Shown: positions 35,631 to 48,812 of the stretch, one piece after another
How positions within the stretch are numbered: the stretch's first letter is position 1
Layout: each line of letters begins with the position of its first letter
Assembly: GCA_039654915.1 (NCBI GenBank)
Contig: CM077596.1
Location: 5,704,001 to 5,768,000, forward strand
Direction: 5' to 3'
Source of the DNA: Aquilaria yunnanensis
Taxonomy: Eukaryota > Streptophyta > Magnoliopsida > Malvales > Thymelaeaceae
Length of the DNA: 64,000 nucleotides
Notes under the pieces: model-generated
The model's input: only the letters and a program-made list of their open reading frames with translations
Told to the model about the DNA's origin: nothing
Database searches by the model: none
Position numbers and translations under genes: made by a program

Positions 35631-37041
35631 CACAACACATATAGCCTCACATCTCATTGAGGGCTTGCAGAAGTCAAAGTTAGCTGCTCGATATCAAAAT
35701 GAATGTGAAATTGTACTTGGTAGGCTGGCCTAGCAAGGCGTTGCAAGGAGAGGGCACATCCAACACCCAAAACTTTGCTACCTGAGAATGCCAAACCTCT
35801 TCTCCACTCTTTGGAATAAACCTTTGCATGGGTAGGAGGGGCATCTTCATATGTCGAGGTGTTGTAAGGCATGGCTAAAAATAACATTGATGTTTGCCCC
35901 TTCATTTGATGTAGACTCTCCTTACATAGTAGCCCGCTATCTTGGCTGTAATCAACAACAAATCAGCATGTGGGGTTAAAATACAATAGCCATCTTCCCT
36001 CTCAATCGCATGCCTTGGGTCCGCCATTCCAGGTTGGGTGGTCTCATGCTCCTTTCTTTTCCTTCCAGATTATCCTTTGGTCCTAGTGATCATCACGACA
36101 ATTTTGAAGGGTGCGCCATGGTCCAAACCCCTCATGTTGACCACCTGCTATGTGCTCCTCCTATAAGAGGCGTTCTTCTCGCCTTTGTCCAAGTGTTAGT
36201 TTGGATCTCCCTTGGCCAATTTCAAAGTTTAGTTATGGTCTCTTGGTGTCCACCATTGTTTGGCTTCACACATACGGTGCCAAGTTAATATTCAAAATAA
36301 CTAGTGGGATACCCCAAACCCTTAAAGATAAATGGACTTAAATAAAAGAAAAGATTAGGTGCCCTGGAGTTGTGTGTCCAAGAAAGTCCCTCCGATACTT
36401 AAGTCAACAATGGCTTAATAGAGGAGAAAACCTAGTGAAAGTTGTATCCTAGAGGATAGAACATTCCTCATATTCCCCTAAGAATGCCTCATATAGTCTT
36501 AGAGAAATCCTAGTGAAACCTCCCCTTGTTACATGATCCTCCTGTTGATTTACCAGATCCCCTTCTAACGTGTTCTTAGCCCCTAATGCTCAACCCGTTA
36601 GTTAGTAGCCAGTCATCCAATGAGCCTCCCATCCAGGGCCTTCGTGTTCGTCTTCAATAGGCCTTTTCTCTTAATGAGCTGGAACCTAATGGGGTATCAC
36701 TTCTCTAATACAGGAATTACACCCTAATAAGCTTCATTAAAAACATTTAACTCAGTAGTAACTAATTTATAATTTTGTAAATGGCACCAAACACCGATAA
36801 GTTATTATCCATGTCATATCTTTTCCCTTGAACTATGAAATATTACATTTTTCATCCTAAACCTATCGATATGCTGCAAACTATTCATCATTACTCTTGC
36901 GGTTAAATATGAACCAAATTGAACAAGTGAATCAAGTTGACGGTCTAAGAGAGTGAATCGACCGTGAACATAAAATTAAGACTAATGGTTTAAGAAAAAC
37001 GAAATGATAAAAAAAAAAAAAAGAAACAGAAATAATAACTT
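35631..37041. other. Intergenic; no gene recognised
   Basis: Continuation of the DNA flanking the solo LTR. ORFs at 35654-35905 (minus) and 36010-36288 (plus) show no family. C/T-rich stretches such as 36500-36700 may belong to an old repeat. Confidence 0.4.
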
Positions 37042-37194
37042 TTGTTGTAGATAATATTCACATCCAAAATTATAATATTTGCTGCTGGTTCTGGTCCCGT
37101 CGGAATAAGTCACTACCTTACAATGGCCTCTCACCACTAGAAAATAGTAAACGAAATAAAATTATATTAAGATGTGAATATTATCTACAACAAG
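37042..37194. mobile_element. Small MITE-like element with 23-bp inverted ends
   Basis: TTGTTGTAGATAATATTCAC... at 37042-37063 is repeated in inverted orientation at 37171-37193, spacing about 107 bp. The size (about 150 bp) and perfect arms suggest a MITE or fold-back element downstream of the MurE-like gene. No convincing target duplication was found, so the superfamily is open. Confidence 0.65.
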
Positions 37195-37780
37195 AGCATC
37201 AAGTTGTAAAATACAAATTAGATTAACCTAATACATCATTAGCACCAAAATGTTCCTCAACATTCAGACACTGTAATCCGCTCAAAATAATTGTACCTTC
37301 ATGATTGTTTCTCACAACTTCAGACCCCCGCAGGTGTTGAACTAATGTTTAGGAGACATCAAAATTGCCAATCAACCTCGAGAAAACTTTTCATCTCCCA
37401 AAGATTACATATAAGTACATTGAGAATTGTCATCCGACCAACACAAGAACACGATAGAACCCGCCAAGTAGAAACCCCATAACCTGCTTCCACAGAAATC
37501 CAGTGGATTGTGAGAAAATATTTCAGGAGCTATAGATTCAGTTTAACAAGACTCAACTCTGCAACTGCCAACAACTAACCCGAATGGGACGTTCTGATAC
37601 ATGTCCAATGCCTTGGAACTATTTCCAAATGAGTTCCTCACGCATCAGGATATCAATGGTGCTTATCCCTTTTCCAAGGCTTGAGGCATCAAGAAGATCA
37701 AGGAAACAACTTCTGCAGATGCGCATTTCCCAACCATTATTCCACACCATTGAATAGGGTAACGTCCTTTGAGGAAATGT

Positions 37781-40407
37781 TAATGACTTTCTGGCAACCT
37801 GCATAGTCAGATACAAGCCAGAAAAGATCTGATTTATAAAGGCCTTCCAGATGAAAACACATTTGAATTGCCTTCATAATATCCAAAGCATGATTTCTGC
37901 CGATTGCACTGAACAAAACAGCCAGAAATCTCATAGATCAGTTATCTATTTGGCCATGCTCATCAACTATGATGATTCACAGGAAAAGAAGAACTAGAAT
38001 AACACCGACAATAATAATCTTGTATTGGTGAGATGAAAAGAAGTCACTGTTGAGACATTTCTAGAATTACTTTGAATGCTAACTGCTAACTAATCAACGG
38101 TGCTTGCTTTATTTAAGTACAACAGGACATTAATGGACCAGTAGCAAGAAAACACCTTACCACAACTTCATATGCATGTAAAAAGCAATAAGACCCAATG
38201 TTTCTAGGGAACTCATGCCATAATCATCAACCCAAATGCTCCACGGGAGTGTTCGGATTGATCAACAATGGAGCCCCAGGGGGCCACTTTCCCATATCCA
38301 TGAACACATGCATTAAAAAACTTGAGCAAATTTATCAAAAAAAAAAGAAAAGAAAAGAAAAACTCAAGCAAAATGCATTTGATTCCATAACTTGTACATC
38401 TATCTGCATATTTTCCCCCCTCTAAATATTTTTACCATCCGAGGGGCACATTCAAGTACTTAGAAACTTAAAATTTTCATATATGTTCACAGGAACTGTT
38501 CCAAACTAATGTCCAAACCCAATGATTTAAGGTTTGATAAAGGAAAACTGTTTCAAAATCAGAAACTTTGATCAGACACAACAATCAGCAACCAAAAATT
38601 TTTTGACAATAACAGTCCGGAAGTAGTAGAGGGGCGTACCGCCATGGAAATTCACTAGTGTCTATTCCAGCTTGATGAAGTTCATCAACATATTGCAAGG
38701 CTTCCCTGCATTCCTCACGGTCATCAAAAAACTCCTTCTTATCACCTTCAATTTGATATGTTTCATGACCTTTTCCAGCAACAACCTGGGAAAAGGAGGT
38801 TGCATAAATCAGCAGCCACCAAAGAAGAGTTATTAACAATGACGGATAGACATGCATAGCCCGCAAAATACAACCAAGAAAGGCCAAAGTGAAAGTAAAC
38901 CATCACCCTTCATTTCCAGTTACCAACATACTTCACCTCCAAACTCAATTAATTTCATCTTATACTTTGGTATGAGCCACCTAAACTTCTCCCGTATTCT
39001 TCACACACATATACAGCATGCCAACTTATATCTCATTTTCATTTTTTGTATTTATTTTTCCCCTCATTCATGTGTGTGCAGAAATTGGAGAAAAGATGTA
39101 GTGGGAGAAGAAATAGCATTTAAGAAGGATAAATAACACGAAACAGTTAGCAATAGCAATGTACGATCCATGTGTTTTTAAATGTTATTTCACACACTTG
39201 CAAAATCAAACTGTTGGAATCAATCCTAAATAACACAGCTAAAGAACTTACAACCACATCGCCTTCTTCTCCCATTGCAACAGCACAACGTACAGCTACT
39301 CGTCTGATGTCATGTAGGAAGAGTCGATGACCATTTGGAAGAGAAGGATAGTAATCATTTTCTCCATGTTTTAAATAATCTTGCATAGTCCATCCCACAC
39401 CAGCCAGCATGTCATCCAAGATGTCCACTGAGAAAAAAGACAAACATGAGCTGTTAAAATAAAGTGCCAAAGCAGCTGATCAACCGATTCATAAAAATGG
39501 AACATTGTCTTTGTCAAAGCAGTGTATAATACTTACATGGATCTTCATTCATTGGATTGTCAGATGTTAACATTGTTACATCACTTTTATCAGTTGATAT
39601 CTTTGTCAGAATTGGTCTCTTCCCTCTGTCATGCTCGCCAGGACAACCAACAACTTCATGGAGAACAATAAATCAGACAGGGTACAAATATATGACTCCA
39701 GTCACAAGAAAAATTATTCACAATAATATAAACAGCTACCCAGAAAACATTTTACCAAGAGGAAAGCATGTTTCATGAGCAAACCATTCTGAACTAGATC
39801 ACAGAAAATAACCATTTAAACATTCCTTCTATTCATCAGGTGGTGGTCCTCCAAAAGAGAACAAAGGTGTGTGTGTGTGTGTGTGTGTGTGTGTTGGTGT
39901 GAGAGAGAAAGACAGAGGGGGAGAGAGATGTTTATACTATATATGTAAAATTAGTATTTCAAATTCAACTTTAACTGTATCAAGAGGTATCAGGATAATG
40001 ATTCAAACCAAATGACAATATCAAAAAGGCATGTTATATCCATAGTCAGAAACCTCAAGAATTAGTTTGTATTTTTCTTTGTTTTTTTTTCTCATAAGAC
40101 GAGGTTTGAGCAAGAATTAGGAGTCCATTGAGGAGAAGAAAATGTCCTAAATACGATAAAGCACAAGAACTGATCCTTGTGCACTTTTAAGTACCCATGG
40201 CAGGCACAGAAGCCAGAAACATGTCCATCTAGTTCAAGAACATAACATTCAAAAAAAAGGTCTGCACAGATTCCCAGGTCTCTCTTCTTCCAAATAGAAC
40301 TAGTTTAGCCCCATTCTCTGTATGAGATAGAGCGGTGAGGAAAAGAATACTCCTCCCTCTATCCCATGACATACGTCCCACTTCGCTCTTTTTTTTTTCT
40401 AATATAT

Positions 40408-40451
<44 letters not shown>

Positions 40452-43069
40452 ATATATATTGTGGTTGTTGTGGCACATAAGCTAATCATACATGTTTTCC
40501 AGAATATGCTGTGGCTAAATAAACAATTACTACAAATTCCTAAGCATTTAAAAAAATTTGATGCTTTAAACTAGTAAATTGGTAATGAAGGCCGGGCCTC
40601 ATTCTTGCTGCAGTAGCTCCCGGATGCTGTTCAGCTTCACATGGATGTTAATAGGTCTTCACATCTTCACATTGCTTAAAAGAAGAAGACTCGAGAGTTT
40701 CAATCTGTTTTCCGGAATTTTTTTGGTTTTTGCTTTTGTTTTTTATTTCGCTTATGAGAATATATTTCATAAAAACCCCAACTACATGCCTTCTTAGCAT
40801 CACTACGTATTATCATTACTGATTTATTATGAATATAAAGCATTTAATCAATGGATTTATCCCAAACAGAAACGGGAAATCGGCTTGACAATACCACTGC
40901 TATTAAGCTTTCATGGGCTCAAATAATGGGAAGGATAAATTTGGAACAAAGTGTTAAAACTGTCTAAAGGATACATATTTACCAGCACAAGAAAAAAAAA
41001 GTGACATATTATGGATAGGAGTATTAATAAAAAACAAGTAGATAAACAAGGTTCATAGTCTAGATACTAGAGAAATGAAGAATTGACACCTGAACAGTGG
41101 GGAAGTCCTAGTTTTATTTCAATCAAAATCAAAACACAATAGCAAGTAAAAAAGAAAGGAATACGAGAATGATACCAGTGATAATTCTCTTTGGCCCAAG
41201 TTCCCGTACAGAGTCGAGCAATCTAGAAAGAGCTTCTGGGGTATTAGCATAGTCCACAATCACTCCAAACGCCTGCTCCTCATCAATTAATTCACATCTT
41301 CCTGGAACAGCATCAACCTCTTCAATCCCTCTAACGATGTCCTCTAATGGTGCCCCAACTGCAATCCCAACAGCCACTGCTGCCAGAATGTTGTAAATGT
41401 TATTCCTCCCAAGCAACCCTGATGAAATCTCCAATATCCCAAGGGGTGTATTAACCAAAACCTGAGTCTCAAATAAGGAAAGTTCATATTTCAAGGGATG
41501 AACATCTGCATTCTTATTCTCCATAGCAAAGGTTACTACAGGAACTTCCTTGGCCCCCTGCAAGATAAAGAACGATGCATTTGGATCATCTATATTTACA
41601 ACTTTCCTGTGCCTTTCAGGATCCACCATTCTTGAAAACAATCTTGCCATAGCATCCCTGTACTCCTCCTCAGTCCCATGCACATTCAAATGATCCTTGG
41701 TCATATTGGTAAACACAGCAATATCGAACTCAACCTCATTGCATCTTCCTGTGGCCAAATCATGAGAAGATGCCTCCATTACAACAGCCTCGGTCCCATT
41801 ATGTAACATCTTAGCCATCAAATTCTGAACCATAACTGCATCAGTGGTGGTGTCAGGTGATTCTAACCCATTGTCCCCGTGCAGATAGTACGCAACCGTG
41901 CTCAGCATCCCTGTCCTAACCCCCATAGCTTCATACATTCCTCTAATCAAATATGCAGTACTCGTCTTGCCGTAAGTCCCTGTAATGCCAATAACAGCCA
42001 TATTTCTTGACGGGTACCTGTTAAAAGAAGCAGCCAATGCTGGCAAAACAGAATTCGTGTCCTCAACAATGACCAATGCCTTGCAACCCAAGGTTTCCTC
42101 TATGTCAATCTCTTTGCTCGCCACTACAGCAACGGCTCCTCTTTTGTCAGCTTCATTTAAGTACAAATGCCCATCAGTTTTCCTCCCAACGCAGCACACA
42201 AACAAATCCCCAGCGCTCACAACTCTAGAATCATGCTGTATCCCAGTAATCTCTACCTCCAAGTCTCCATAAACGGACACAGGCACGACTTTGCTCTCGT
42301 CCAGAAGCTCAGCCAAACTCATCCTGAACTTGGGTTCCACAATTCTGGGTTTGCTCTTCTGAAAACTGTCCAAATCCAAATCAAAAGAAGATTCTAGGAA
42401 CTCTTCTTTCTTCCTTCTTCTGCCTTCATCGTCGCCAATGTCCACGTCGAGTTCTGGAGACTCTCCCTCCTCATCCTCGCCCACTCCATCAGAATCAGAC
42501 ATCATCCTCAGCCCCTGTAGCTCCTTAATCTCTTCCAAGTCAACAACTTCCTCCGGCATAAGCTCATCAACTCCCTCCTCAATCACATGCTGTTCGCCCT
42601 CCTTTTTGGGTTTCTCTTGGATCAACCCCTTCTTTACCAATTCTTGCCGCTTCATCAAAATGGCCTTATCAATGTCCCCAAACAGATCATCCCCATCGTC
42701 CTCAGCCCGTTCGCTTCTGGTCTCATCATCATCGACGTCGGCAATGGCGGAGAGGTATGTAGACTGATGTTTGATGAAGTCTTCTTCCTCGAGCTTCCGA
42801 GCTCGAGCTGCTTGGCGCTGAATTTGCTCGAACTTGCTAACTCCGTGCATAGAATCTTCCGGGGCTTCGGGTGGGTCGTCGTCGGATGGGTCGGGGTAGA
42901 AGTTGCCGTCCTGCGAGACGGTGGAGGGGCGATGTAGGGGAGGGAGGAGAAGGGGTTTGAAAAATGGGAAGTAGTGGTTCCGGTGACGGAGACTGTGAGA
43001 ATGGGGTTTGAGAGAGGAGAATTTAGGGGGACAGAAGGATGGAAGATGAGAGACAACGGGGAACGCCAT
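37781..43069 (-). CDS. MURE: Plastid MurE-like protein (PEP-associated PAP11 type), five exons, 783 aa
   Basis: Homologue of bacterial UDP-MurNAc-tripeptide ligase, in seed plants a component of the plastid-encoded RNA polymerase complex (PAP11) needed for chloroplast development. CDS exons: 43069-41176, 39653-39537, 39427-39252, 38785-38640 and 37799-37781. All junctions have GT/AG and the phase fits; the joined ORF ends RLPESH. Start: MAFPVVSHL at 43069, not the in-frame ATG 22 codons upstream, because plant orthologues begin this way. Residues 1-60 are Ser/Pro/His-rich (transit peptide); DDDPPEAPEDSMHGVSKF and a long acidic linker (about 80-240) are plant features. The Mur ligase N-domain starts near 270 (HDSRVVSAGDLFV), the P-loop GITGTYGKTST at about 358, and the C-domain TSDNPMNEDP at about 665, then GKGHETYQ. 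All exons are open, so the gene looks functional. Confidence 0.95.
39867..39927. repeat. (GT)14 microsatellite and GA-rich tract in MurE intron 1
   Basis: Uninterrupted GT dinucleotides at 39867-39894 followed by a GAGA-rich tract to 39927. They lie within intron 1 of the MurE-like gene and are likely polymorphic. Confidence 0.95.
40402..40460. repeat. (TA)n/(CATA) microsatellite in MurE intron 1
   Basis: About 60 bp of alternating TA with CATA and GTATG interruptions, near palindromic. The ORFs through it are low-complexity artefacts. Confidence 0.95.
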
Positions 43070-43900
43070 TAGCGTGCAGGACACAGAAAGAGCGAGGCTT
43101 TTGAGGGGATAGGGCCGGGGGTTTTGTGCCAACACTGCTCACTACCGCGCCTGCGAGTTGCCGGACGCATTTTACATTTTTCACGGACCTCGTTCGGTCT
43201 TTTAAGAAGGCAAAAAACAACAAAAAAAACCACTAATATTTGTAAGTCGGCTCAAATTGGCCACTGATCTTTTCGTTTGCTGAATAAACCATTAATGTTT
43301 CTAAGTTGGCTCAAATTGGTCACTTTTTGTTAATTAAGAGAATATTCTATCACTTTAAACGTTAAATATAATAAAATCTCAACATAAAATGTCAATTCTA
43401 GCTCCTACATTCTCTCCCTTTACTCCCAATACTTTTGAAATTTGCGGATCTGACATTTGAACCATCATCTTCACTCACCGAACTAACTTTGTAATGCAGA
43501 GGTCAAGCTCATTGTAGAGACAATTTATCTTCTTCTCACTAATTTCTACAAAGCAAACCATGAGGCTAAACGATGGATAATAGAGGTAGTTGTTGCAAAA
43601 TAGGTTTATATTGCCCAAATTAACGAACACTAGAGGCTCTTAAAGAACTATGATTCCACTTAGTTATAGTTAGCTAGTTATTACTCGTGAAGGGATTTAA
43701 AACTTTGACGTATAACTAACTACTTAGCTTACCCTGCATAAAGTTATGCATGCGTCACCTTAGCTATACAATAACAAGTAAATAAGCAAAGAAGGCCCTT
43801 ACAACTTCCTCCAAACTCAACTGGCAAGCCTCTAAGGATGCCACTCATCTCTCCACATTAAGCAAATGTAAAGTGACAAAATCAAGCCTCTTTAAAATCA
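43070..43900. other. Upstream region of MurE-like gene
   Basis: 43140-43215 should hold the 5' UTR/promoter; no clear TATA box is seen. At 43226-43330 a block (CCACTAAT...TTTGTAAGTCGGCTCAAATTGG) occurs twice in tandem about 60 bp apart, reminiscent of ends of non-autonomous elements. The rest shows no gene. Confidence 0.45.
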
Positions 43901-44900
43901 TCTACTACATAGTGTACAACAGTGTCAAAATAAGTGCGGTGGCGGATGTAGCTGGGTGATCCTATGTCTCAACATCTATGGTAGTCTACTTCACTATGTC
44001 CTGTTCATCCACCTGACCTTGAAGATTCCACTAATAAGTACCATCAAGCAAGGTCTTCCTCTTCACCATCCTCATATAGAGAATGAGTCCATGTTTACCA
44101 AGTCGAGCCAAAATCCCTCAACAAGCAACTTTGCTGCCAAAAGACTACTTAGGCTTTTAGCCAAACGAGTGATAAATGATCCAACACAAATAACACGAAT
44201 CCTCGGCCAGCATGCAATATCCTGAATAAACCACTCAAAGGCATGTCACAGGTGGCAATGAACACAGTTCACCATGCAGTACAAATAAAACAAGTCGCTC
44301 TTGGTGACAAGATACTGTCACCTTTACCTAGCAAAGAATAAGTGATGAAGTAGTGAACATATGTCATCGCTAGCAATCTCAAAGTAGAGAGGCCTAGACT
44401 TCTTCGGCTCGGTGCTAATCTTTCTCCAAAATTGAGCAGAAGTACAGATGTGTTTCTGAAAATCTGCCTAGGAGTTCCCATGATACTCTATTTAAATAAA
44501 ATCTCAGTGTAAAATCTACACCTCCAACCAAACTCATCTAAAATTTCTTCCCATTAAGGTGGAACTCCAACATATCTATCTTTGACCAATTTATGTTCTT
44601 TTCATCCAAGATGAAGCTAGAGAGAAACTATAAAGTCAGCTTAATGTAAACGGGCTCCTGGCAATCAAACACCATAAGCCAACCATCAAACTCCATAATT
44701 TTTTTCACCTTCCCATCTAACCCCAACTATCTCAAGGCATTTTAGTCAATACAGTTGTTCGGCATAAAGTTCTTCTTTGCTAAGCACTCAAAATGCCGGA
44801 TATGAACCGATTCCTTAAAGTCAATCAGTGGATTCTTCTTCAACTTCTTTGTTGAGACTTTGGTGTGGGCTGAGAGTTTCTTGGTTTGTTTCATCATCCT
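43900..44900 (-). pseudogene. Athila-type ORF1 (gag-like) remnant
   Basis: On the minus strand, joined across frames, one reads HFECLAKKNFMPN, ALR*LGLDGKVKKIMEF, VYIKLTL*FLSSF, WSKIDMLEFHLNGKKF*MSL, WELLGRFSETHLYF (about 44850-44440) and further down RPLYFEIASDDI, LVTKSDLFYLYCMVN and SFITRLAKSL. This order (LGL...LTLEFLS...FxLNxKxxxMSL) resembles the ORF1/gag of Athila-group gypsy elements or the related plant transposon-protein domain. Many stops. No pol was found nearby, so it is an orphan fragment. Confidence 0.5.
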
Positions 44901-46059
44901 AAAAATGGCAGAAAACACTCTCGTAGCAACAATATCTCAACTCAATAGTCATAACATGCTAGAAGCATTCATATCCATCTCTAATCCAAAAATATTTTAA
45001 CAATAGGTTCCAATTCGGGTAAACTTTACCTATCATCCCTAAAATATATCTCATGTTGCTTAATCGTATCAAAACTATCAAGTGTTGCATCAATCATCCT
45101 CAAACTATTTAATTAATGCTATCTCATCTTGCCATCCATCACAACTATTAAGGATGGATGGAAAAATGACGTAGTTGCTAATGTGGTTTTGAAAGCTTGA
45201 GTAGCAACCCTACCCCAAATAAGGTACTCCCAAGAAGACTATGGAACAAAGTTCCACACTAGTTGCAATTGGCTAGTTATTTACTTGTCCCATTTTAAAA
45301 TCTTTCATGCATCTAGTTAATACCCTAAAATGCATATGCATGCATTTACTTCAACTTGAATTTGCCTTTTTTTAAAATAAATCAAAACATTGTCACAACT
45401 CTTATAAAACATAATCAAACCACAAGTCAAACCATAAAATATAAGCGTATTAACTACTAGTAATAACCATACATGTGCATTATTATATAAGTAAACACTA
45501 TGCACATGCCCAAAAGCAACTAAACTATTACTCAACCTAGAGACATCGGAGGCTAACCAGTATACATACATATATATACCAAAAAGCTACTATTGAGATC
45601 CAAGCTCCACTATGTCCTTCCTTATGCCACTAAGCTCAATAATGCCACAAAACGACTATATTTAGCAGCAAACAACTTAACCAGTGAAACTAGAATCAAT
45701 AACAATTCACTAGTTGGTTACCTATATGAAAAACACTAGCTCAACAACCCTTTAAGGTTGTCAGCTCTTTACATATACCATCTGCACAATGACACTAAAA
45801 GAAGTGAAAATTCAAATAATCCTAGTAAGGGATTTAGGTATATACATATATATTTAGGTCCCTTGAGACCCCTCCTCATCCTAGTCCTTGCACTGAAATC
45901 ATCCCGTGCTTAGTGAGTTTTAACCTTTAACTTGCTCCTAGCAAGCCTTGGCTTGCTAACGTCCTAATAAGCTAAGCTCACTAAATATCCTTTCCTTTTA
46001 TTGTTGCATGTGTGAATATAGTGGATACTCATTGCTTGAGTTCCAAGGAACTCACTAGG

Positions 46060-46360
46060 TATATTAGGCTTCCACAAAGTGCCTCAAGTCATTTGCTCAC
46101 CTAGGCCACTATGTTACTAAGCTCCCACCCACATTAGGCGTACTAAGCCCCCACTCAATGCCTCGAGTTACTTGGCTGGCCTAAGCCACTAAGGGATTAT
46201 GCCTTGCCTACACTCAATGAACTAGGCTCCCACATAGTGTCATGACTTATAAGGTTCACCTTGGTTACCAGTGTACTAAGCCTCCACTGTGAACCTACCT
46301 AAGGTGCACTAGGCCTTTACTTGCACCTTAATTCATGGCTTGCCTAGGCTACTAGTGCAC
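46060..46360 (+). repeat. Degenerate (A)CTAAGCCTCCAC repeat inside LTR 'A'
   Basis: The motif CTA(A/G)GC(T/C)(C/T)CCAC recurs every 40-70 bp (also in LTR 'B', 53150-53460). It is irregular and non-coding, part of the LTR body. Confidence 0.6.
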
Positions 46361-46364
46361 TAAG

Positions 46365-48812
46365 TGTTACCACCTCACAAAAATGGGAGAATTACAAAGT
46401 GTGGCATAATGGCAAAAAACCATTATATTGTGTAATTCTCTTCATAGTGATTGAAGTGTGAGGGGTAAAAGATATAATGAACACCTCCTTAAAAGTGTTC
46501 CAAGTTGGTGACTTGGCCCCCAAGAAAAGCCTTAAGGATTGCTTGCTTGTCAAGCAACCTATGTTCTTTTTTGTAAGGGTTTGGAAATTCGGGTACTCAA
46601 TTGTAAAACTTTCACAAAAGAGCTTTAGAGAGTTATGGGAATGATATAAATGATATGAAAGTGCTATTGGAAGACCAAATTGCTTATGAAAGACAACTAA
46701 GGACAAAGAAAACACAAAAAGGCATAAAGGACCTAAGTGTTCTAATGTAGGCCTTAGGATGTGTATGTCTTTGACTTAAGTCAAATGCAGCAATTTAGAG
46801 TTTTCCCACCTAGGGAAGGGCGACTATGGCTTGGAAATTGGTCAAAAATGTTGGGCACATGTGTACCAATAAGTTTAAGACAAAGAAACCATGCTTATGG
46901 GCAAAGAAAATAACATAAAGCATGATTAAGGCTAATAAGGGTGTTTAGTGCCCTAAAGCTAATTTAAGAAGCCTAACTTGAATTTTCTTCTCCCATATTT
47001 GACCCACATAGCCACCACCTTCCTCCACACTTCTTCCATAGCTCCTTCATAGCCACCATACCTCTAAGATTGAAATTAAAGGCAAAAGGAAGCAATTAGA
47101 AGCAAACTAGAGCTATTGCTTGAGTACTTCAAGGATCAAGCTTCAAATTCGGCCTACCCACTTTGGTAAGGATTCTCTTACTCTCATGGGTTGTTTTCTA
47201 TATTTTCAAATAACCATGGAGCTAAAGCTAAACTTGGAAGATAGCCATGAGCTTGATGAACCAAGCTTAGTAAGGTGGGGAGTGTACTTATTGAAGGTTT
47301 TGTGACCTAGTGTGAAATGCACAATGATGGCAGTGAAGTGAGGGTTTCTAAAGCTCAAAGTTAGTACTAACTAGTATTAAAATCCTCCTAAGACCAAGCA
47401 TTAGCATGGGGAGAGCTGCAATAGTGATTTAGTTATGTTTATTATGTAGTTTATGGACTAATCTATGGTTATTGTTGCTGCCACATTTCATGTGTTTGTT
47501 GGTTGTGAATGGCTATTGCATTTGGTTGTTATCTCTTATATATATGCATTGTGTTTTTTTGTTTTAGTGTCTTTGGATGCAGGTTTTGATGATGGTCACA
47601 TTGCCTATTGAATCCAAGTACTACCCTTACTAAGTTTCACAATGAAACTTACTTCCCTCAATTCTGTCATTTCAGGTCCAGCAAAAAGATCACATTCAAA
47701 CTGACATTTGTGGTTTGATTTTTTATCTGAATTTTTAGGTACATGAACTTCCATGTGTCTAGTTATGATCTGGAAAGTTTGGGGATTTTAAGAGCACGTT
47801 TGGTATTTTTAATGGTGGTGCTTATTGTGTTATACAGCAGCTGTCCAGCATCCTGTTTTGGAGTCCATTGTATCTCAGGCACTCCTGTAACTTAGGGTGT
47901 GTATTTAGCTGAGTTAATAAAATTATGTAGTGCATGTATGCATGTATGTGAATATTTGAGTAATGTTTTGGCTATGTATGTGATGTCGTGCAAAGCTGCC
48001 TAAATGTGAATGATAGGCTACTTACTTGTAAATTTTGTTTTGGCCACATAAAGTTGCTAGATGCAAGGGCATATAATTCCTATGTGTATTGGACATGTAT
48101 GGGGTAGCCTTGGAGGGCTTACCCTTTGTGAATGAAGTGTTTGCACACTTATGAAATTTTGTATGGACAAAATGGTCATAAAGTGACCAGAATTTTGACT
48201 CTGCACTCAAAACGCTGTATCTCTCTGTGTAGAATGAATCTTAGTATGGAGTTTTGATCATACTTAGAGCACATCTAGAGGTTGAACTAGAATTTGGAAT
48301 TTCTGAATTTGGAGCCCTGTAGCCAAAGATATGAGGTTGCAAAGTTGGCTAAGTTATTGTTCATTTGGTCAGATTTTTGTAACCAACTTCAAAAATCCAT
48401 AACTTGGTCCATAGGTGGGCTATTGATGTAAAACAAAATTCCTTATTTTTCTCTAAGCCTCTACTTGATATTGGAGAAAATAAAATAAGGGTTACATGGC
48501 TAGAATGATGCAATTTATTAGTGGAATTTACAGGTGCAGTAGCTAGTCACTAAAATTTAACAAGATTGCCTAATGTGTGGAAGTCAAAACTAAGACTTGT
48601 GCTAGTGTTTTCCTTCTTAGCTGTCATAGTGTGCATAAATGCGAATATGTGTGTTATGGTTAGACCAATATGCATGTATTTATATAGTGCATGTTAGGGT
48701 CACTTGAGTATGTACACTAGGGGTGTTGTTCTGATGGCCTACAGGACACTAATTTGGGAGTTTAATTGCACAGTTTTGGCATGGTAACTGGATTATCCTG
48801 GAATGGGTAACA
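46365..48812 (+). mobile_element. Solo LTR, 2448 bp, TSD CTAAG (best-preserved copy)
   Basis: Begins TGTTACCACC and ends GGGTAACA, giving perfect 7-bp inverted ends; flanked by CTAAG at 46360-46364 and 48813-48817. Same family as 7292-9775 and the minus copy from 63618. It is the youngest layer of the MITE / LTR 'A' / LTR nest. The ORFs within have no family. Confidence 0.93.

Noticed and set aside
42438..42937. Plus-strand ORFs opposite exon 1 of the MurE-like gene (Ser-rich 109 aa and 116 aa)
   Set aside because: They are antisense shadows of the acidic linker and transit-peptide coding region; the minus frame has clear homology and continues through four more exons.
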